From Ctena decussata (Eukaryota; Mollusca; Bivalvia; Lucinida; Lucinidae), in NCBI GenBank assembly GCA_963989385.1, contig OZ022501.1, positions 26,482,602-26,546,601 on the forward strand: DNA of 64,000 nt. The letters run 5' to 3'. The position numbers and the translations under genes are program-made. Under the pieces are notes generated by a model, which did no database searches, had not been told where the DNA came from, and saw only the letters and a program-made list of their open reading frames with translations. This document shows positions 1 to 11,100 of this stretch, piece after piece (the stretch's first letter is position 1; each line of letters starts with the position of its first letter).

Positions 1-1376
1 AGATAGCCTCTATAAGCTCTGTAGCCACTGAATTAAACTAACTGAAAAAAAAATACTCTGATGAAGTTATGGGAGCCATCTTAGCAGTCTCTAAAAAGCC
101 GCTTAATGACAGGGTACTTATAAATGAAATCATTTGATTTTTATAATAGGTAGTTTTCTCATACTTTTTCCATGCAAGTTATATGTTCATCAGTCCCATG
201 AGGAATGTCTAGAAGAGGCGATTCAGGCGAGGGCCAATATAATGTCATATGGGCAATAGCAATATTTAGATTCAAATTAATTTATTCATTTCCCATAGAC
301 CTTTCTATCTTCACGTAAATTACATGCGATGCTGTAACACGTATACAAAAACGTATATGCTACAGTAGTTGCATAAGTTTGCTTGTATATCAGCAATGCC
401 CTTTAGAATCAAAAGCATGAGGCGATGAGTTTCAAAATGTCTGTCGACAACTTTCGATATTCTGGATTGTACATATAAAATACTCCTGTATACTTGAAAA
501 CTTATTCTCGACATCATGCTTATGTGTATTTTATGTCTAAAAGTAGTTTTCAAATGAATTATTGTCAACTTTATAAACCAGAAAACATCTATAAACACGG
601 AACATAAATGATACAGTATGCATTTCTATTTAATTGAATCGCTAGATAGTAATTTAAATGACTAATTTACCAATTTGGTAACGTAAACTACACGAGATTG
701 ATTTATCTACAATGAATTTTATCTGCTTCACAGCTCACACTTTTTAAAGTTTTTGCATCTTTATGTGTAAACACCGTTACAAATAATTTTATGGCTATTT
801 TTCTGCATTAAATTGCAGATGGCAACTGTAAACAATTTATGTATTGTAAACAACACATGCTAACGAAGCAAACTGTTTAAATGTAAATGTTGAGCTAGAA
901 ATATATGATAGCTTGCTTAAAACTATATAATTGTCTAAATTGGAATATGTTGTTCATATATTTATTCTGTGCAGTCCTCGATTTATAAAATATTAAAGTT
1001 AGCTCTATGAATGCATGTACATTCAGAAAAACAGGTGTACGGACAGACACATACACAGTTTGATTTAACAGAAACTATTCAAGTATGCTTTACTATTGCT
1101 GAATGAGGTTTTCAATATGTTCAGCATTTAACTACAGTGATTCTTATACCTCGAATGTACAATAATCAGTTTTTCGTGAGTTTACACTTAATGACCTTTG
1201 ACCTTGCTTATTTGGTACACAATGGGCAGTCAGGCTTTGCAACTGGCAAAAAATAAAAGAGGACATATCGGTAAGTATTTTTAGCATGGTTGCCCATCAT
1301 GCCGCAAAAGCGCCCACAAACTCATTTTCCAGAGCACTTTTCTCGAATCCGCCACCTGACTATGAGGTTTAAGCCA
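1..1376. other. No recognised feature
   Basis: AT-rich non-coding sequence. Short open frames here show no recognisable domain or splice structure, and I see no repeat shared with the rest of the window. Confidence 0.5.
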
Positions 1377-1436
1377 GTTTTTAGCTCACCTGAGCCTTTA
1401 GGCTCATAGGTGAGCTTATAGTATAGCCAGGCATCC

Positions 1437-1480
1437 GTCGTCCGTCCGTCCGTCCGTCCGTCCGTCCGTCGTCCGTCGTC
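1437..1480. repeat. (GTCC)n microsatellite
   Basis: A run of about eight GTCC units followed by GTC units, next to the left end of the GTCC-rich element. Similar runs are at about 40,578-40,620, 38,661-38,676 and 56,480-56,496 in related elements. Confidence 0.9.
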
Positions 1481-3067
1481 AACATTTTCAAACATCTTCT
1501 TCTCTGAAACCACTGGGCCGATTGAAGCCATACTTGATATGGAGCCTACCTAGGCCGGGGGAACAAAAGTTTGTTCGCAGTATCTGGGTCACATGACCAA
1601 GATGGCCACCACGCCCATATATGATAAAAACCCTTCAAAAATCTTCTTCTCCAGAACCAAAAGGCCAATGACCTTGAAACTTGGTATGTAGCATTGGGCA
1701 TGCGGGCCCATCATAGTTTGTACAAATCATGACCTTGCGTTGACCTTGACCTAATTTACGGCATGGTCAACTTTGGTACGTTAAGCTTTTATATGGGAAA
1801 ACGCTTAAACAGTGGATTTCTCAGAAACTATTTAAGTCTAAGGTTTAATACTTGGTAAACGTGGTCGACTAAATGACCAGATGAAGATATTATGTCATTA
1901 AAGGTCAAGGTCATTCCGTCGGACCATCCCTCGTCAAGATTTTCAAACATCTTCTCCTCTGAAACCACTGGGCCGATTGAAGCCAAATTTCATATGCAGC
2001 CTCCATGGGTTGGTGGAACAAAAGTTTGTTCGCGGTATCTGGGTCACATGACCAAGATGGCCGCCACGCCCATATATGGTAGAAACCCTTCAAAAATCTT
2101 CTTCTCCAGAACCAAAAGGCCTATGACCTTGAAACTTGGTATGTAGCATTGGGCATGAGGGCCCATCATAGTTTGTACAAATCATGACCTTGTGTTGACC
2201 TTGACCTAATTTACAGCATGGTCAGCTTTGGTACGTTAGGCTTTCATAAGGGTCAACTAAATGACCAGATGAAGATATTATGTCACTAAAGGTCAAGGTC
2301 AATTTGTCGGTCTGTCCGTCATCAAGATTTTCAAAACATCTTCTCCTCTGAAACCACTGGTCTGATTGAAGCAAAATTTCATATGGAGTCTTAAGTGTGA
2401 TCGGGAAATAAAAGTTTGTTCTCCGGATCTTGACCAAGATGGCCGCCATGCCCAAAGATGGTAAAAACCCTTCAAAATCTTCTTCTCCAGAACCAAAAGG
2501 CATATGACCTTGAAACTTGGTATGTAGCTTTGGGCACTCAAGCCCATCATAGTTTATACAAATGATCGTGCTTTGACCTTGACCTAATTTATGACACTGT
2601 CAACTTTGGTACATTATGTAGGTTTTGATATGGGAAAATGCTTAAACAGTGGATTTTTCAGAAACTATTTAAGTGTAAGGTACAATATATGGTATATATG
2701 GTTGACAAAATGACCAGATGAAGATATTTTGTCGTTAAAGGTAAAGGTCATTCTTTGACTTTTGTACAAGGTCATTGAGATTCTGTCTCCCGTCAACATT
2801 TTCAAACATCTTCTCAGAGGCCACTGGGGTCAATTGAAGCCATATTTCACATGGAGCTTCACCGGCTGAAAGGAACCATAGTTTGTTCAGATGGTCTTGG
2901 TCACTTGACCAAGATGGCCACCATGCCCATATATGGTAAAAACTCTTCAAACGTCTTTTTCTGGAGAACCGAAAGGCCTATAACCTTGAAACTTGGTACC
3001 GGTATGTAGCATTGGGCACTCAGGCCCATCATAGTTTATACAAATGATTACTGTATTTCATATGTAG

Positions 3068-4416
3068 CTTTTGAAACTAATCAGTCTTTCTTTGAATCGA
3101 CTGCCCAATTAAAATTAAGAAATTATAGTATGCCTTTTCTGGTTTCGTCACCAGATTTTGTCAGGGTCACTGACGAGGCTTTATTAGCCGAAACTACGTA
3201 GTCTGGCCCATACTTCTACTTCTGTATGTATTCTCTGCTCTTGAAGGAACTTTTTAAGATTTTAATTTTACCTCACTGCAGCTGGTGTTGTGCCGTGTGG
3301 CGGCCGTAAAACGTCTCCCCGTACATCATCCATAGTGCAGAATATATTTTATTTACATCCTTTGAGATCAGGATAGATTCTGAGAAATCTAAAATTTGAG
3401 ATCGATTTGGACTATTATTCTAGATCATCGTCTTTTATATTATTTGGATCCTTTTGAAACTAATCAGTCTTTCTTTGAATCGACTGCCCAATTAAAATTA
3501 AGAAATTATAGTATGCCTTTTCTGGTTTCGTCACCAGATTTTGTCAGGGTCACTGACGAGGCTTTATTAGCCGAAACTACGTAGTCTGGCCCATACTTCT
3601 ACTTCTGTATGTATTCTCTGCTCTTGAAGGAACTTTTTAAGATTTTAATTTTACCTCACTGCAGCTGGTGTTGTGCCGTGTGGCGGCCGTAAAACGTCTC
3701 CCCGTACATCATCCATAGTGCAGAATATATTTTATTTACATCCTTTGAGATCAGGATAGATTCTGAGAAATCTAAAATTTGAGATCGATTTGGACTATTA
3801 TTCTAGATCATCGTCTTTTATATTATTTGGATCCTTTTGAAACTAATCAGTCTTTCTTTGAATCGACTGCCCAATTAAAATTAAGAAATTATAGTATGCC
3901 TTTTCTGGTTTCGTCACCAGATTTTGTCAGGGTCACTGACGAGGCTTTATTAGCCGAAACTACGTAGTCTGGCCCATACTTCTACTTCTGTATGTATTCT
4001 CTGCTCTTGAAGGAACTTTTTAAGATTTTAATTTTACCTCACTGCAGCTGGTGTTGTGCCGTGTGGCGGCCGTAAAACGTCTCCCCGTACATCATCCATA
4101 GTGCAGAATATATTTTATTTACATCCTTTGAGATCAGGATAGATTCTGAGAAATCTAAAATTTGAGATCGATTTGGACTATTATTCTAGATCATCGTCTT
4201 TTATATTATTTGGATCCTTTTGAAACTAATCAGTCTTTCTTTGAATCGACTGCCCAATTAAAATTAAGAAATTATAGTATGCCTTTTCTGGTTTCGTCAC
4301 CAGATTTTGTCAGGGTCACTGACGAGGCTTTATTAGCCGAAACTACGTAGTCTGGCCCATACTTCTACTTCTGTATGTATTCTCTGCTCTTGAAGGAACT
4401 TTTTAAGATTTTAATT
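3068..4416 (+). repeat. 383-bp tandem satellite array, about 3.5 copies
   Basis: The segment beginning TTTTGAAACTAATCAGTC recurs at 3,068, 3,451, 3,834 and 4,217, an exact period of 383 bp. The copies look identical by eye; the last ends at GATTTTAATT near 4,416. Each full unit carries the same 62-codon open frame, which is a by-product of the repeat. The array interrupts the GTCC-rich element. Diverged single units occur at 8,785-9,318 (inverted) and 13,937-14,312. Near-perfect identity implies very recent amplification or an assembly effect. Confidence 0.92.
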
Positions 4417-4698
4417 TATACTGGGTCAAAGGAATCAAAGTTTGTTCAGATGGTCATGGTCACATGAACATGGTGGCCACCACGCCCATATATAATAAAA
4501 ACCCTTCGGAAATCTTTGTCCAGAAACAAAGGCCCAGTGACCTTGTGGCTTGGTATATATAATTGGGACTCAACATTAATCCCCAAGGGAGGGGGGTTAT
4601 CTGCCCCTGCCCTGGTGCTATATACATGTATAAAAGCATTGAAATATATACCAGGACCAAGTGTCAGGTGAGCTACAGGACCATTGGTCCTCTGGTTT

Positions 4699-6128
4699 CA
4701 CCTAGCACTAATACATGAAATATGACATTTGCAGATTTAATATAAAAATGGCTTCTCCTTGGGTTATCATAAAATTTTTGACCATGTTTACATACTATTA
4801 TTGGCAATAATATGTTTGCATGATTATAATTAAAACTCTGTACATTACCTTTAATTTGATATATAGAATGACATATCTAGGTTCAACCACAACACCTCAA
4901 AGTTGCGAAACCTAACCATGCTAACCTTACCCCCTTATTTTTCGACAATGTTGAGTAGTACCCTAGGTTTACAAAAGTGGACATTTTCTTTTCTGTTACC
5001 TAAATCAAAGCTGGCACCCATGCTGAAAAGTTCCCATATATACTGTACATAACTTTAATAAAAGTGTGTCAAACCTTTTTAGTGGTAGAAGTGGTGGAAC
5101 ATATTTTTTTGTCCTTATGGGCTTCAAAACTGTAGTAAAATATGCCATTTTTAGCAACAATTTTGGATTTAATAAACAGAAATCAATTGATTTTGATGTT
5201 CTAAAGTCTTATTATACTTTTCCAATTGCTTTTTAATAAGATATGATGAAAACATTGCATTTAAGTGAAGTCTAATACCTTTTACATGAAATATCAGAAA
5301 AAATCACTTTTTAGCGGCCATCTTGGACGCCATCTTGAATTTAGGTATGAAGAATCCTGATTCGAACTTGGCACCCAGGCTAAAAACTTTTGCCATTGAT
5401 CCATCTTTAACATAAAACCATCAAACCTTTTCTGTGGAGGGGGTGGAACGAAAATTTTTTTTGCCCTATGGGCTTCTGCACTACCATCTGAACTGCCTGT
5501 CACCCACATCCTCAGTTCAGAATGCTCCTGGCCCGCAAAGCTGGGCTCCATTCTCGCTGAGTTTCGTTTGTTTAGGATGCTCCTGCCCTCATTTCTGGGC
5601 ACCATCCAAACTGCCTGTCGCACGAACTACCTGTCTGCTTAAGTAGGATATTTTTGGCATATATTATTATGTACTAACTTGCAAGCATTGATATATCTCA
5701 GCAGACGAAGAATAATCATTGCCCCTATGATGCCAAAGATAGTTAATGTATTATAGTAAACAGTAATTAGTTTAAAATTATAGTTCAATATCTAATAAAT
5801 ATCCTCGTACTTTACCATTGTGTTGTATATTATTTAAAATTAACCATAAAATACATACATATCTTGTATAAGCCATATGTTAATATACTAAATCGTTTCC
5901 TGGAATAAACTATAATTTGTAATTTCTGTGTTACACATATCGTATACAAATACATCGAAGACCCAGATGCAGACCAATACATAAATATTGATACTACTTT
6001 ATAGTAATGTATCGCAAGTAGTTTATGGTGGCACTACGGGGACGAAAACTTTGCACTCAATATTGCAACCCGCCTTAAATAAAGTTTACAAGAACAAACA
6101 CAACAAATGAAAAAATAAATAAATAAAA
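4699..6128. other. No recognised feature
   Basis: Non-coding. The stretch 5,480-5,635 has two imperfect copies of a GC-rich phrase (AACTGCCTGTC ... GCTCCTG) that give chance open frames on both strands. The rest is AT-rich without visible structure. Confidence 0.4.
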
Positions 6129-6130
6129 TA

Positions 6131-6336
6131 GGGTAGAGTCGGGTACCTTCGGACAGCGTGTAAATTCGGACATCGATACCATTGCGACAGTGGAAATCCA
6201 GATGAGACGGCTCATAAGATTTTCACTGTTTGCCCAGTTATGTGTGTTTTAATTACTAACGACTACTAGTAACATATAATGAAAACAATGGCTCTGTACG
6301 AATTTACCTGATGTCCGAACTTACGCGACTCTACCC
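6131..6336. mobile_element. MITE with TA target duplication (206 bp)
   Basis: The left end GGGTAGAGTCGGGTACCTTC matches the reverse complement of the right end (GGGTAGAGTCGCGTAAGTTC). TA dinucleotides flank both ends at 6,129-6,130 and 6,337-6,338. No coding capacity. TA target sites point to Tc1/mariner-superfamily mobilisation; that is inference. Confidence 0.75.
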
Positions 6337-7129
6337 TACTTTACAATACATAACACAATTATGAATGACTGTAAGTTAATTATACAAATTATATATATTT
6401 TTATTGTACTCATTATTTTATTTACAAAATGAGGTATTAGGAATGAAATTACTACATCTGTTACACAACATTTTATCTATTGTGGATAGTTGTATAACAA
6501 AGTTTATGACAAAACCGAAAGATCCACGTTAGCAACTTGAATGATTCCCAAGCATGAAACTATCTATACTACTTGAAAAAATGTTTCATTTCAGAACCAG
6601 TCTGGATATGTCAGCTCTTTTGAAACATATTTATAAAGCTTATCTGGATTCTAGTGATCCGTAATCATGATGAAATTATCTGGCTGGTTAAAATGCTGAC
6701 AGAAGCCATTGATTTTTACAATGATTTATTTCAACCTCTGACCAATTATTCTATTTAAAGCTGTTTTCTTAGATCTGGTGCCATGTTTCCAAGTGTGTAA
6801 ATATTACAGAATTCTGAGGTAGTACATTTCGCAATTTTCAGGATGCGACTGAACGGCTCTGTTTCTCACTTCTCCATCCTGTGTCATGAATGGGCTTCGC
6901 TTTGTAATTGTGGCCCTATGTGAGTACCTGCCCATTGGGCACTTGACCTCAAAATGACGTCGTACCGACTTCAATGCGACGTCATTATGTCGTATTGACA
7001 TCAATTCGACATCATTTGGACGTCATATGCTTGCTGGATGGGTATATATTTAAGCAAACGTATACTCCGCATAAAACAAAGGTATATGTCCAAATGGCTA
7101 ATTCCTTGAAATCATCACGCGGATACAGT
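6337..7129. other. No recognised gene; short CGTCAT-rich patch
   Basis: Mostly featureless. Between about 6,950 and 7,030 there is a cluster of GACGTC/GACATCA-type words in alternating orientation, a degenerate short-period repeat. Confidence 0.35.
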
Positions 7130-7429
7130 TAAAAGTAAAAAGTATGCAAAGACCAGGAACTGAAACAATCAAAATCCAAATCCAGCCCTCAAACCACAGT
7201 TGGAAACAACTAAGATTACAAATAATCAAGATACAGAGAACATATGGCCAACCGAGTGAGCAGCTTGTTCCCAAAAGGTGGCCACTCAGCAACCCAAACC
7301 GAACCAAAAATAATAAGAACATACATAAGGTAAAACATCACAGAAACTCTGACACCAAAAACAGGCAACAGAGAACCACAACAGAACTACCGCCTTGGAA
7401 CGGTCAGTAATGAATTACTGGGGGGCTTA
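7130..7429. repeat. 300-bp dispersed repeat, copy 1
   Basis: Starts AAAAGTAAAAAGTATGCAAA and ends TACTGGGGGGCTTA. A copy at 46,450-46,749 has the same length and I count only about three substitutions, so the two are close to 99% identical. No terminal inverted repeat is visible and open frames on both strands have no domain. Near-identity at 39 kb distance implies recent mobility. Confidence 0.88.
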
Positions 7430-7439
7430 TAAACCCAGT

Positions 7440-7680
7440 CTTTAAGAAACAGATTCTGTTGACCAATATATCACTGTTTTGAGGTCAGTCGTGAAGTAGA
7501 TATTTCACGAGCGCGCCCAATATATCACTGGTTAGAGATCAGTCTTAAGGTGGATATATCACGAGCGCGACGCTCGGGTGAAATATTCACTGACGACTGA
7601 GATGACGTACGAACGGGGTTAAATAACGTCATGCTAGTCCAGTGATTTGTCACGCAGTATATCACTAGAGCCGAGCAGTG
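7440..7680. repeat. ATATATCAC / CGAGCGCG repeat
   Basis: The phrase CCAATATATCACTG ... GGTCAGTC ... ATATTTCACGAGCGCG occurs twice here, followed by an inverted version around 7,570-7,600. A related stretch is at 38,540-38,640. No coding potential. Confidence 0.5.
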
Positions 7681-7698
7681 TTAGAATTACTTTAAAAA

Positions 7699-7704
7699 TT
7701 TATT
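7699..7704 (-). promoter_or_regulatory. Candidate polyadenylation signal of the GS-like gene
   Basis: TTTATT on the plus strand reads AATAAA on the minus strand, about 190 bases beyond the stop codon at 7,891-7,893. Position fits; there is no independent support. Confidence 0.4.
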
Positions 7705-7890
7705 TTCTTTCTAACTTTTTAGAAATGGCGACCTTCTCATTTTAACACGCAAATGGTCTTGAAGCAAGGAAATGAGATAAACCCGTTCTAATGATAATGT
7801 GGAAATGATCGTAAGAAAACCCGTAATGCATAACTGCCAAAACAGAAACACAAATCAGCAATGACTTCTCACATGGCAAATGATAATTTG

Positions 7891-8185
7891 TTATTCGTCT
7901 AACAGAACTGTCTCAACAATAACACGTGACACCTCATAAGGGTCGGCATCGGCCGCTACTCTACGTTCTTCAAAGTAGCCTTTGCCTTCTAAAAGCACGT
8001 TCGTTGGAATTCGTATTGAGCATCTATCTTTCTGTCCTTCTGCTACAGTGACCTCATTCAAAGAGGGATTGAAAAGTTCCCCAATAAGTTTAGCTGCAGC
8101 ATCGATACCATTGTTTCTATCATAATGTTTAAGTAACTGATCTTGCTGCTTGTTTTTCAGCTTTTCAGCCATTTCTCGTATTTGT
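7891..8185 (-). CDS. GS-like gene, terminal exon 6
   Basis: Acceptor ATGTTTTTCAG; stop TAA at 7,893-7,891. Encodes the C-terminal 97 residues. GELFNPSLNEV replaces the canonical G-x-HETSNINDF flap, so the catalytic flap glutamate is absent. SIRIP and GYFEERRVAADADPYEV (family: GYFEDRRPSANCDPY) are conserved. The paralogous exon at 60,679-60,973 has exactly the same length, 295 nt. Confidence 0.92.
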
Positions 8186-11100
8186 CTGAAAAACATATTG
8201 TTTAGATTAACAGCTTCTATTCAGATGTCATTAACATTTCTCTGGAAGCAAAGAACACATGAACACAACTTATATAACAGACTCAGCTTTGTTGACTCTG
8301 TTCATTTGCATTAATATCATGTTGCAACATCTCCCACGCCTCCTACATGTAGCATCGGCTTCGGCCGAGCTATATCTTTAAACTTACTCAGAGCTCAATG
8401 GTCCCAAAGCACAAACAAATATGCACTAGGATGATGTACAGGGATACTTTTTATCGCCGCCATGCGGTACAATATAAGCTGCAGTGAAAAAAATATGAAG
8501 AAAGAACCTTTAGAAACAAGGAACAGATAAAACAGAAAATAGCAGACTGCTTAAAGTGAGTCTGTTCATGAGCAGTAATGTTATTTTGCCACACTGCCCA
8601 AGCTCCCTAGCACTGGCTTTAGCGGAACTCTGTTTTCAATCTGACTCATGAATCCGATGATCCAAAAACTCAGAGACGTGGTTACATCGTTGTTTTTATT
8701 TTAAAAATATATGACAATTCCAATAGTAACAGAAATCTACTTTTACTTTGACAATTTGTTATTTATTTACAGTCATTTTTAGAATAAAAATCTTAAAAAG
8801 TTCCTTCAAGAGCAGAGAATACATACAGAAGTAGGAACATGGGCCAGACTACGTAGTTTCGGCTAATAAAGCCTCGTCAGTGACCCTGACAATATCTGGT
8901 GACGAAACCAGAAAAAGCATAGAGTTATTTCTAAATCTTAATGGGGCAGTCAATTCAAAGACTGATTCGTTTCAAAAGGATCCAAATAATATAAAAGACA
9001 ATGATCTAGAATAAAAGTCTAAATCGATCTCAAATTTTAGATTTCTCAGAATCTATCCTCTGTTCCCAAAGGATGTAAATAAAATATAATCTGCACTATG
9101 GATGATGTACGGGGAGACGTTTTACTGCCGCCACACGGCACAACACCAGCTGCCGTGAGGTACAATTAAAATATTAATAATTTCCTTCAAGAGCAGAGAA
9201 TACATACAGAAGTAGGAACATGGAACATGGGCCAGACTACGTAGTTTCGGCTAATAAAGCCTCGTCAGTGACCCTGACAATATCTGGTGACGAAACCAGA
9301 AAAAGCATACAGTAAAGACGTTATAGTACAGATTACAAATGTAGGCTTTAAAGTATTTGACCTAAAGTGCCATGGTCATTCTGGTAAAGTTGAAAACAAA
9401 CCGGAGGTTAGGTGCGTAAACATTTTTGCACATTGCATTGCTGCCTATGAAGCGAATAAATAATTTTCTTTCTTGCTTGTGTTCTTTGTGTCAAAGGAAT
9501 ACTTTCTCAGCCGAGCATTGCTGTCTGAAGCATGGTTTTCCGGCAACAAAGTCTGAATTTGGCCATATAAAGTGAAACTCTTGGATTCATTGACATTAGT
9601 TTATCTTCTTCGGCCGTCTATTTTACAATTGTATGAACCTAGCATATGCGAAGTGTACCCAGTGCGTCTAAAAACAAATATAAACATGCTTGATATATTC
9701 TTTGATCTCCATTGTTGTTTATAGACACCAAAATGTGTTTCTAGCCCACATTGGTATTATATATGAAGACTTCCTTACACGTTTGGGCCATCTTTTCAGA
9801 TATCCCATTTATTTCGAATTCCCCAAAGCTGTCAAGGTGGATTAAGTTCCCATTTATGTTAGAAACACATCGTTTATGCTCAATTGTTTTTGCGGACACT
9901 TTTGCTGGGCTGAACCGAAAATTTCATTGAACAATTAGTATACATTTAAAAAGATACCAGACTTACATTAAACCTGCATCCGATCGAGTGCCTTTAGTGC
10001 TGAAATTCGTGTGGAGCGCATTGGTCATTTTTGTGTTCTGTATCAGATGTGGTTCAACCAGAGCTACTCTCACACCAAACTGTTCTGCCAGTCTTTTAAG
10101 AATATATCGAGAAACAAATAACTGATCACCAGCGTCTACCCCGCAACACGGACCTATCTGGTATTCCCACTGCAAACAAAACATATTTCAGCTCCGCAGC
10201 TTAATATAACGCAAACAAAATTCCATTGCAGTGACTGAAAAAATAACCATGGATGATTATTTATGCTAATTCTGTTTGATCAAGATTACGCTTCCATGTT
10301 TATTTGAATATTAATAAATGAGCCGCGACACGTTAAAACCAACAAAGTGTTTAGACTCAGATCAGCCTGGGCATCCTAAGACTCCTCACTGTGCGCTTAA
10401 ATGTTAAAAGGTCTATTGAAGTGTCATGCGGACAGCAAGGACTCTGACCAGACTGGGCGGTTGCCCAGGCTTATCAGAGTCATAGCTGGGTAGACATGCC
10501 ACTTTGTTGTTTTTGTCGAGTCTAGGCTAAATGCTAGTATTTGTTGCTGCAGCAGTTCTATAAATGTCAATATTTTCATGGTGATAATTATTATTATAAT
10601 AATTATTATTGTTGTTATTATTATTATTATTATTAATATTATTATTATTGCAATGATTATTTTTGTTGTCGTTGATTTTGCTTTTGTTGTTGTATATGGT
10701 GCTGTTAAATAAGTTTCAGCAGTCATGTCATAAATCACAGCAACTATATGGCCATCGAATAAACCGACCATATGAAATAAACAGTTGGGTACTCAATATA
10801 ATTACCAATCGTCCTTCAAAAACTTTCAGTTTTCTTCAGAACAAAGGACATGCATGTTGGAGATTGACTGAATATTTATGTTCAGAAATGAATCAACAGT
10901 TGCTTAAAAAATAAAATAAGCGATCGTGCCGGGGTGCCCTACTCAGATTTAGATAAATGTTTGAAGTCTGTCAACCTTCTCCAAAACAAACGCATGTATG
11001 TGGTCGTGGATTGAAAAGTTACATGTTTCGTATGCCGGTATGTACGGTGTCAGACCTGTCAAGAATTGCTTCCGGGTCGTATGGTGCTAAAATAGTTCTT

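Larger units (their letters stand above)
1377..4698 (+). repeat. GTCC-rich 'GCTCACCTGAGC' repeat element, interrupted
   Basis: The left end is TTTTTAGCTCACCTGAGCC followed by a short hairpin (GCTCACC pairs with GGTGAGC) and a GTCC run. The right end is GGTGAGCTACAGGACCATTG followed by TCCTCTGG, where GGACCA and TGGTCC pair. The interior holds four imperfect units, each opening near ATTTTCAAACATCTTCT at about 1,485, 1,939, 2,327 and 2,799. The same ends and layout occur at 40,524-42,251, so the two are one family. No protein is encoded. A 383-bp satellite array (3,068-4,416) sits inside it. It is probably a non-autonomous element common in marine invertebrates; the mobilising enzyme is unknown. 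Confidence 0.75.

Noticed and set aside
3396..4350. Three identical 62-codon ORFs at 383-base intervals
   Set aside because: They follow from the 383-bp tandem repeat. Diverged units elsewhere do not keep the frame, and no domain is recognisable.
10424..10771. Isoleucine-rich 115-codon membrane-like ORF
   Set aside because: Translation of the TTA/TAA microsatellite.
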